A DNA stretch of 64,000 nucleotides from Patiria pectinifera (Eukaryota > Echinodermata > Asteroidea > Valvatida > Asterinidae), in assembly GCA_029964075.1 (NCBI GenBank), contig CM057149.1, positions 5,652,465 through 5,716,464 on the forward strand, read 5' to 3'. The notes under the pieces were generated by a model. The model saw nothing but the letters and a program-made list of their open reading frames with translations, searched no databases and was not told the DNA's origin. Below are positions 1-10,400 of the stretch, in pieces; the first letter of the stretch is position 1, and each line of letters begins with the position of its first letter. Both the position numbers and the translations under genes were made by a program.

Positions 1-1309
1 GTAATTCCAGTGTTCTCTGTGTTTAGTGTGCAAAAAACAGATTACAAACTTGAGTGACAAACAAGATGCATTTTGGTTCACGTCCATTTCTGCAGTCTAC
101 TGAAATTGTTTTAATGTGAGCATAATACCCAAGTCTTTACTCCATTTGGTCTTCAGCAATATTGAGTTGTTCATGTGCCATACTCCTGAAGATTGATACG
201 CAAAGTAACACTGTGGAGAATTATTGTCAGGACACGCCCATTTCAATTTAATAATAATAATAATAATGGAGTCTTATATAGCGCACATATCTACCAACAA
301 TTAGGTACTCAAGGGGATGGAAAGTATGTCAATTATTAAAGAGAGGTAAATAAAGTTTATGAGGAATATGAGACCCATTATGTAACACCTTATAAGGGTT
401 TACAAGGTGCTGCGGCGCACATTGCAGCCACTGCCAGAAACACCGGGGCAAACCCCTTCTCTTAGTGATAAGTATTACTGGGTTCTTTAATGTGCATTAC
501 ACAACACACGGGACCTACGGCTTTATGTCCCATCCGAAGGACGAAGCAATAATGGTAAAGTGCCTTGCTCAAGAGCACAAGCACCATGTTCCCACGGTCA
601 GGATTCGAACCCATGCACCACGGCACACGAGTCAAACACCGTAACCATATAATTTGTGGCAGACTTACTTCTTGTAGGCGGTGTCTCATTGAAAATCTCC
701 TAACTTGCCTGATGCTTAAAACATGCTTGATGTTTAAAACAATAGTAATTCAATTTGAAAATATATTTTTAAAGCTGCCATGCCCTAAAAAGAATGGATA
801 ACTGCTAGTGGAAACACTTATCTGATACACCGTGCCCTCTGGAGACATGCACACAATAGGGAACAAAAAATTGTATACACCTCCACAGGGCAATTCCTAT
901 AGATGAATACGTCACCACAAGGTTTTCACGAAATAGATATATGGATTTTACTCAAAAACTTGGGATTTTCCAAGGTGGGGGTGATCTGTCGCAAATTGAA
1001 GAGTTTTAGAAAAGGGATATTAAGTCCGAATTTCAGCCAAGGAAACTAATTCGGGTTAAAATAAGAGCATTTTGAAACTGTACTTTCAAACTCGAAAACT
1101 TAACTACACGAGAACAAAGAAATGTCTCCACAGGGGTAAAAATTTCAGTATCTGTGAGTATGCAGTGTTTATAAAATACGTCGGTGAAGGGCAAAACCCA
1201 CTATTGAATTTACATCACCCGGACGCAAATTCCATCTTATGAACTAAGATGTTGTTCAATTTCCAGCAGAAGGAATTGAAGTTTCTTGGATTTTCGTTTT
1301 TGGTTTCAG
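1..1309 (+). other. Intron of the FAM120 gene with a SINE-like repeat
   Basis: No coding exon is visible before the acceptor ggtttcag at 1309. The stretch holds an AAT microsatellite (about 248-266), a dispersed SINE-like repeat (about 250-660), and near 1150-1205 a fragment matching one arm of the fold-back element at 52825-53127 (gtcggtgaagggcaaaaccc). Confidence 0.6.
250..660. repeat. SINE-like dispersed repeat, copy 1
   Basis: Begins after an AAT microsatellite with gagtcttatatagcgcacat and ends near a B-box-like ggattcgaacccatg (reverse sense). Pairs with 34262-34700. The frames read through it are not genes. Confidence 0.85.
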
Positions 1310-1443
1310 GAATTGACGGACGACATCCACGCACAGATGGAGGAAGACCTGGAGAAGCGAATGACCGATATGACCTTAGAGACCATTGAGGATAGCCTGA
1401 GTGAAGGGGAAGGGACAGAGGGCAAAGCAGGCAGCCAACAGAG
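1310..1443 (+). CDS. FAM120A: FAM120 exon, acidic linker
   Basis: The acceptor tttggtttcag and donor GAG|gtaggc bound a frame encoding ELTDDIHAQMEEDLEKRM and a Ser/Glu/Gly-rich tail. It ends with two bases of a codon completed by the next exon. The segment is acidic and probably disordered; no family motif is visible, so the call rests on phase and position. Confidence 0.7.
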
Positions 1444-4400
1444 GTAGGCACAGACCAGGCTAGCCTGATCACAAGAAATTAACTGTTGGAAATTGTTTGG
1501 AAACCGGAGGTCAACGCCTGAAAATGGGGGAGTCAGCTTGGCACAGCGGAAGTTTCCTTGCAGTCCTTGGCCCAGATTGGAATCCCGCCCAGTGGTTTGG
1601 GGAGCTTCACCTTAGTGGCCTCCAAGGGGTTTTCCTCCCACATTTAAAACTGAACATTTCTTTGTCGTCTTGTCCCCCTAGGTTTCTTCAAGCTTCTAAG
1701 CTACAGTGCCTGTGGGCTATTGAGGAATTCATGATGTCATTGCCTGCAAGAATATATATTTAAGAAATACGTAAATAAATAAAAGAAGACCTTTCACAAG
1801 TACTCAGTTTTTAAAATCCAATCTCATCGGTATACTCATCTGTTTACTCTGATATTTTTAATTTGATTTTTATTTTGTAGGCCACAGACGTCAACACGCA
1901 GTAAGACTTCACAGGTAAGATATTTCCCTAGTCTTGGTTTCATGGCTGAATACTGTCATTGCTCACCCCAGATTGCTCTATATTTGTGACCCTTCAGCTG
2001 AAAACAGCAACAGTATTTTGAGATACAGCCTATATGACATAGAATATTGATGAAAATTGATGAAAACTGAAAATACCGATAACTCTGTCAGATTTTGTCT
2101 GATTCCCATATTCCACACAGGCATTCAACTTTTCCTCGGATCAGCTGATTTTTCAGCTCATTTTTCACTTCACACTCGCGCCATTAAAAATTGAAAAAAA
2201 CACTGTGCGTGCAAAGTCTTGTTAAAGATTGGAGTTTCCTCGTTTTTTGTTTCTTCCAAGTTGCGTGCCTGCCCACACATCATTGGAAAGCTTATTTAAT
2301 ATCCTCTCCAATGTGCCCCAAATCCCAATTTTCAAAATTCGTCCAAGTGACTAGTTTTGTACTGGAGGGTGACATTTGACAATTTTATGAATATCTGAAG
2401 TATTTCAACCTGTCGTTTCATCTGATTTGTCAGGATCCCCAGCTGCCTTCCTCCAGCAGTAGTCTCTCCTCCAAGCCACCCACGACGTCCTCAACGACCG
2501 AGGCCCAGTCATCAGACACCTCCTCCACCACCGCGACCTCGCGCTCCTCCATCCCCTCCCTGATGGAGCAACCCATCCTCCCTTGCCTGCTGGTGGAAGC
2601 CCCGCCCCTCCCCTTTGTCGCTCCGGAGGTCTTGAGGATAGCTAAGCATCGGCATGAGACGGGAACCATGATGGCCCAAGTGGCCCAGGCGCTCAGATGG
2701 GTAAGGAACCCTACACCCAAGGATCGTCACATAGGAATCAGTAAACCCTAATAACTCTTTGTTTGGGGTTCCTAGCCACACTGGAAATCAGGAAAACCTT
2801 GAAAATGAGCTTCTGATCTCCGGTCAGGGAAAACACAGGGAATTTGGAAAAAACACCAAAAATCAGAGAAAACTCAGGGAATTTGGGAAAAAACACCAAA
2901 AATCAGGGAAAATTTGGGGAAGTTGGGAAAAACACCAAAAATCAGAGAAAACTCAGGGTATTGGGAAAAACACCAAAAATCAGGGAAAACTCAGGGAATT
3001 TGTGAAAAGCACCAAAAATCAGGGAAAACTCAGGGAATTTGGGGAAAACACCAAAAATCAGGGAAAACACAGGGAATTTGGGAAAAATACCAAAAATCAG
3101 GGAAAACTCAGGGAATTTGGGAAAAACACCAAAAATCAGGGAAAACTCAGGGAATTTGGGAAAAACACCAAAAATCAGGGAAAACTCAGGGAATTTGGGA
3201 AAAACACCAAAAATCAGCGACAATTCAGGGAATTTGGGAAAAAGCACCAAAAAATCAGGGAAAACTCAGGGAATTTGGGAAAAGCACCAAAAATCAGGGA
3301 AAACTCAGGGAATTTGGGAAAAACACCAAAACTCTGGAAAAACTCAGGGAATTTGACAGGAACCCAGAAGGGAAAGGTTTTCCCCAGTTGGGCGTATGTG
3401 CGTCTTGTGCCATGTCTCCAAGTTGTGTCCACTGACTGACTGGCTGTGGTGGCTTTTTAGTGTTCATGCAGTGTGAATATTACACACCTTATTATTTGTA
3501 GGCTTATTTGCTCACTACCTGTGCTGTGTGCGATTGTCATAATCGTGCTGACCCAGCAGTGGGTGTTGGCTCTTTGTTTTTCTCACGATTTTTGCCATCC
3601 ATCACAGCTTTGAAGGCTTGCCTGCTACTACTGCATGTGGCCCTGTACGATCTTTGCCTACTACAATGGCGACGCTGAATTAGAAAGCCATAGCTTGTAC
3701 TTAACTTCAGACTTGTATACTTGCAATTGAACAGTTACTGGCTAACTAGAACATGACTACAAGGCTGTATATGTTGTCTCCTGCTTTCTAGGGTGAGATT
3801 AAGATTGGTGTGACCCTGGAGGATGAGATGAGCGGTGAGTTTCCTCTCTCCACCCACCTCTTCCGGCCGATCCGTCAGAAGGTCTACGGCATCCTCTTCA
3901 GCTGTCAGCATCTCAAGGAGGTCAATGGTAAGTGTGATGGCTCACCAACCATCAACTCATGCAAAAATATACAAACACAGACATTTTACTCCTCAGTTAA
4001 ATGTCTGTCATACAGTTGCACTGGAGACCGTCAAACATAGATCAGCTTTTTTTTTTCAATGAAAATGATACCCAATGAAAATGATACCTTTAGCTTAAAA
4101 TACACTTTGTCCTTTCACTGTGTTTGTTTTAAGAATTCCATTGTATTGCTTAAAACATCAACTACAGGGAGGTTTGTGGCAGTTTGACACATAAACACCA
4201 TTGCAGTTTAGGGGGTTTTGAGGACTGAAATGTTAAATTTGGCGTTTTAAGCACCAGGTTTGCCACAAATTTCTAATCCAACCCTGGCAGTATCTGTCCC
4301 CCCCAAAAAACTGTTTTTGGTATTAGCAGAATGAGACAATTGTATTACTTGAGTGCACTTTGATTACATGTGTGCACATACGTCTTTCAGACAGCTGTTC

Positions 4401-7400
4401 GTGAACTTATTTTTACAAATCACAATTGCATTGCATTTTGCATGTACAAAGCAATTCTCTCCAGAAATTGCCTTGCCTCAACCCAAGCTTGTTATTCTTT
4501 GCCAACACTGTTGGTAATATAGTCCAAAATTATGCTCGAACTAAATTTTTTGTGTGGAATTTTCAGTAGATTACCGCTGTACCGAGCATCAAGCTACAAC
4601 GAACACCCTTTTTTAGCTCTGAAATTAGTACAGATATATTGAGCACCGGTGGCTAAAAAAAAATCATTTTAACGAAAACCACATATTTGTGGACCCCAAT
4701 GTGTTAATAAGGAAATTCTACTGTCTTTCAACTCGTCTTTGATCCAGGGAGCGGTGAAATGCCCAAGGTGGTCCTGAAGGAGTGGCTGATCCGCCGTGAG
4801 TCCACCCTCCCTAAGCCGGACCTGGTAGAAGCCACGCCCATGGAGTGGTTAGTCCCACCCATCCAGCGGCTGTGGTTGGGCCGTGAGCCCGAAGACAAGA
4901 CTATGAGATTGAGGGCGTTCTTGTCCTGTATGTACAGTGACTCGCCGGCTATGCTCAAGACCACCTATGTACCCAGGCATGCTATCATACTGTGCTGTGT
5001 ACTCAGGTATGCTTGTGCGTTTTTTAAAGCAAAAATGCCATTAAAAGAAGAAAAAAAGACTTGAATTTCTAAATTAGCCTAAATCGCTTGTAGAAAACTT
5101 CAAGATGTGGAGTTAGTCTGCACAACATTTCTCGATGTTCTTTCTTTAATTCTGCCTTCAAAATGGGCCCTTCTTGGCTGTCAGTTAAACAGTGCAAATT
5201 GACAAATAAGTATTTTTAGTCGGCATTTACAGCTGCAGTTGACAAAGAAATGGCAAAATATAGTCAGCAGAAAAAAGGACTTGTCTATCTAGGAACATTT
5301 ATCTGCTGAGCAGAGCTATCCTTTATTGGCAAATGCAGAACTCTTTAAGTTCAACACTAGCGGCAATTCGGGTGATTCACAGTGCAGTGCGCCACCAAGA
5401 GTTTGCTGCGAAGAGTCCATTTTTCAAGTTTACGGTCGACAAAACATGGCCCATTTGAATGAGTGTCGGTAGACAACTTGAGCTAATTTGTCATAGGTTG
5501 GGGCATAGCGTTCTGCCGCCTTTCAAAAAAAACCCACCATATTGATAAAAGAAAAGGGCAAACAGATCCTCGAATCATACGCATACGAAACCACTGACCG
5601 GAAAAACTAACAATTTCAAATGTCCCGCGCTGCGAATTTGTCGACCATCTCCCACAATGCACTGGAAAAAAATGAACTCTCCGTGGCAAACTCTTGGTGG
5701 CGCACTGCATTGTGAATCGCCCAAATTGCTTGGTATAGGGACCTCCATTATGGTAAGGTAGGAATGCAGAGCACCCCTAGTGTCAGATTATATCCATCTC
5801 CCCGTCCCCCAATGCTACTGGTCATGTCGGTTGGCAAACTGCCTTTTACACTGTTTCCCATCTCCAAACCTCCACCCCTTCTTTGCTCCCCCTCTCTACC
5901 CCCTCTCCGCTCCCCCTCTCCACCCCAAAAAAAGCCTTTACTCTTTTTTCTTCAGCAGAGAGTACAATATTTGTTTGAAAACACTTGAAGTCTTCCAAAA
6001 TTATGTGGATCATAGTCCGGTCCTCTCTTATGTCTTCAAATGTTGAGACTTCTATGAAACAAGGATATTTGATTGAAATTTTTTTGTGGTTCATTTTTCA
6101 GGTACATGCTTCACTTCAGTCCTCCCATTCTCAGGAGACATGAGTTGGATGCTCTCCTGGCTCAGAGTGTCTCCCCATGCCTCAACCAACCACAGACATT
6201 ACAGGAGCTCAGGGTGAGTGCCAAGACAAGTCACTCGCTTCACTCAGTCAGTCAAAACTGTCGGTCAAACAACTAGTTAATCAGTCGTGTGGCGAGAATA
6301 ATCCATCAGTCACTCAGTAGTCAGTTGGTCCCCAGTCAATGGATTCACTCATCTGCCCGGATTGACCATAGAACTACATGTATATCAAATTACTAGACTG
6401 CTTAGGGGAGAATGCAAATTTAAACAGGCTGTTTAGCAGAGTTTTGTGTGGTTACCTCATGGTAAAACCTTGAATTGCCCCCATTGGCAAATGAGAAAGG
6501 AATCTTTGGAAATAAACAAGAATCAACTAAAAATATATCTCAAGATAGATTTGAATGATTTATTTGTAATCAAACATTTAATGAGTTGATATACAGAAAT
6601 CGAGTATGACCTATTAGGTAATGGGCTACCACAATGATAATTATAGGCCAATAGTGATGGACATTGTGTAAACCTGCTCTCTCCACATACAGAGTTAACG
6701 TCCGTGTGAAATTAACTCTTGCAGGAGAGAGGCAGTTTGTCACGTACGCCACGGCACAGTGCGTTGCGTCAGCTTACTTGACTGAGCCTACGTTAAGCAT
6801 AATACAACAGTCTACTAACGTTGTCTCATACTTGTAATAATATGAATATTTATGCATAATAACTAAGATTATGAGTAAACTCCAGAATGTACTTTATAAT
6901 TTTTGCGGGATGTGGCCAAAACAAAAGTTAGACTTGTCTAAAGTCTGATCATTCAATTTTGCATTCTTCCCTTACTTCTCACTCCCTTGCATAGAATACT
7001 TTGATGCGCATTCTGAGAGCATTGAGAATGAATGTGCATGACCGTATATCTTAAACTCTAACCGCCCTGAATCCTTCAAAATCCTCTTTGCCAAAGTGGA
7101 GGGTTTTGCAGGATGGAGGCTATATGCTAGCAAAAAGGCCTAGGGAGTTAGGGTTAAAGTAACTTAGAACGGAATTTTAGCGATTGTTCTTAATGCAACA
7201 GTAGAGTACAATGAACACTTTTGAGGCACAGTTTGACAAGTAAAAATCATTTGAAGCCCATATGCAGTGCACATGTGTGTGTTGCTTTGTAGAGGGAAAT
7301 GAAAATGTTCGTAACTGATTGTGTGTTTTGCTGTAAGGTGTAACGGCTTCATTTACGAAACGTTGGCATTGACATGGCATACTGAATGCCCCTCTCTGTT

Positions 7401-10400
7401 TTGTGTTGATGATGTTGACAGGTTCCCAGCATTACAGCCCGCGGTGTGCAGTTAGCAGCGATCTTCATGCGCGGTGTGGAGGCGGCGTTATTCGCCAACG
7501 ATGCCTGTGGCGCACCCATCCCGTGGGAGCTGTGCTGCCCGTGGCTCTACTTTGACGGCAAGTTATTCCAGTACAAGCTGCACCGCGCCATGACCGGCAG
7601 CAACCTGAGGGACCTGTGTGATGGCAAGGTATTAAACGCTAGTTAATCAACCCTGGTTAATGGTGACCTTTGACATTTTGAATCGGGTTAATGCAGACCT
7701 GTGAATCTGACCTTAAGAATACTGATGATTGGAATTTTTATTACTCAACCCTGGTTAATGGTGACCTTTGACATTTTGAATTGGGTTAATGCAGACCTGT
7801 GAATATGACCATGAGAATACTGACGATTGGAATTTTTAGTTACTCGACCCTGGTTAATGGTGACCTTTGACATTTTGAACCCGGTTAATGCAGACCTGTG
7901 AATCTGACCTTGAGAATACTGACGTTTTGGATTTTTAAGTCTGGTAAATTGACCCACAGCACTTATGTGAGGCCTTCTGTCAAAATGAGACGCAACTGGG
8001 CACAGGCGGTAGTGTAGAAAAAATGCAAACAAACCAAATGAGGGTGATTTTTTCTCTTCGATAATCAGATTGATTGATATTTGCATGTAATCTTTGATAT
8101 GTCTGCCAAACATATTTTTAAAAAAAATAGTATAAAATTTGTGGAATACATTTTTTCAGGGAAAACAATTAGCAGCTTTCATTTTCGCGACTACAAAGCA
8201 GTTGAAACTTTTAAGGCCTGTTTCTCAGTATTTTACTTTCTTTGACGTCTTGATAAATGCGAACTTTAAACAGCAATAACTTGTCAACGTAATGTCCGAT
8301 AGAAGTGCAACTAACAGTATTGCAGGGAGAATTTTATTCTCTTTCTTAATACCTGCAAACCCTCATTTCGACCTCTGCCCTGTTCTGTCTTAATTTTGCC
8401 AGAACGCCTTGCAAATGCCGCTCGGTAGGCATTGGAAAATCATCTTCATATTTTCACATTTTTCTGTCTCTTTCTCCATCGATCATCTAACCACCTTCCC
8501 CTAGATGGACCAAGTAGGTAAAGTAGAGCGCATGCGTCAATGCATCCAGGAAGGCGTCCACATTGATTTTGCCCGGCCAGTCATTCCCCACATGGGTCAC
8601 CCCCATCAGTTCCCACCACAGGAGTATTACTACAACTTCCGGCCGGCCGGTGCCGGCGTGCCACAGATCCCTCCACAGATGGGCCGCGGCAGAGGCATGC
8701 CAGGTAGGCTGGGCGTTTCACACTTGCTCTATTTGTTCAACTTTTTTCATTTGGGTCCTTTTTTACATTTAGGGTCCAAAGTGTGACATTTTTTCCTGTC
8801 CCTGTTACCTTGGTACTTTGTAATTTGCCATTCAAGTTTTATTAACCAGTTCGCGCAGGAGGACGTGATAATACGCATTGGCTGTTTTTGTACACAGGCA
8901 CAGCTGACGGGTTAAGACGTCAATATTGCCTCCACTCGCCTCCGGGTGACGTCTAAACATGCTAATCCCTCGTGCATACACACACAAACAATGTCTGTCA
9001 AGTCTGTGGAGGTGGACTGTGTGTTGATCTTGAATTAGGGACCAAAGTGGTTTTTTGTTTATGTCCCTGTTACCTTGGTACTTTGTAATTTACCATTCAA
9101 GTATCATTGAGAATGACTTCAAAACAATTTTTTATTTGTTGGGTAGGTAGTTTGCTATTCATAATCACTCTTGGAAGATGACTGCATTAAGGAGTGCATC
9201 AGAATTATAAATCATAGATGTCAGATTTAACAGGGGCAGGAAGAAAAGTGGACCCCAAGTGTACAGAATGATCCATAATTTACCTTCAGCCCTAGCTTCT
9301 AGCAACTCTGGGTGATTTAAGTATGTCGTTATTTTCACACTTCTATTTGCTCATTTGTGTTGTTAATTGTATGAGCATATAATTCTTTGGTCAAAGAAAA
9401 ATGTTGATCTTTTTTATGTGTTCACTATTTTTTAAAAGAATTGGCTGTTTTGATAGTGGCAGCTAGTTTTACAGTTTGGTTTGATTTATTATTGTTTCAA
9501 AAGTGGGTTCAAAGATGCGTAAAATGTGATTTTAGAATTTGTAAAACCTTTTGACTGATAGGTTGTCTTAATATCTCTGGTTTTTTTTTCAAAACCACAT
9601 TTTAAGTTTTGAGTTAGTCTCTTCACATAGTGAATCCAAGTCCCTGAAATTTAAATTGTTTGATTTTATGAATATTCAAACATTGATTTTAAGCACTGAA
9701 GATACCTCTTTACGAGAGTTTGTGTTTGACCCTGTGTATGTCCCTCTCTGTCACCGTGTCTGTCTAGGCAAGCGACCTCCTGTACCTGGTCCTGGGGGTC
9801 GTTTAGAGGTCGCCGGGGTCGTCGTTGGTGAATGGGCAGGAAGTGATGGGTCAAGGGGCAGAGGGTAAGTGGGAAAAGAACCTTACAGGCTAGGAGATAA
9901 GCAGATTTCCAAGTTTTCAATCCTTTTTCTGAATTTGTTTTGGCAAGGACTACATTTAACAATTCAAAATTTACTGTCCTGTGCTTTCAACTTTTTTAGG
10001 GCCTTATAACTAATTAGTGTTTCTTAGTTAAAGACATTTGGTTTTGAGTTTCTGTGAAATTCTTCCGTTAGTACTCGTTAAGAGGATTTAAGCCACACTC
10101 GTAAAAGGTTGGTGCGGACAGAAAAAATTAAGACATTAATGTATACAGATAACTTTCGGGGTTTTCAGTCTTTTGAAATTTCACTATTTTTCAAAAGTTT
10201 TGGTAAATCACTTAAACTTTACTTTGCCTGGTGCCCGTCCAGTGGTATGTATTCAGGTTCAGGCACAGCAGTGAGAGGGGGCCGGCCAAACCAGAGAGGA
10301 GGTATGGGACGCGGTACCTATGGCAACGGAGCAATGCATGGGTACTTCCCCGCTGGACCACAACAGATGTGGGGCGTACCAGACGCAAGGGTGAGTAACT

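Noticed and set aside
2759..3439. 226-residue plus-strand frame and overlapping 173/105/102-residue frames
   Set aside because: They are translations of a 39-bp minisatellite inside an intron; every frame is open because the unit is a multiple of three.
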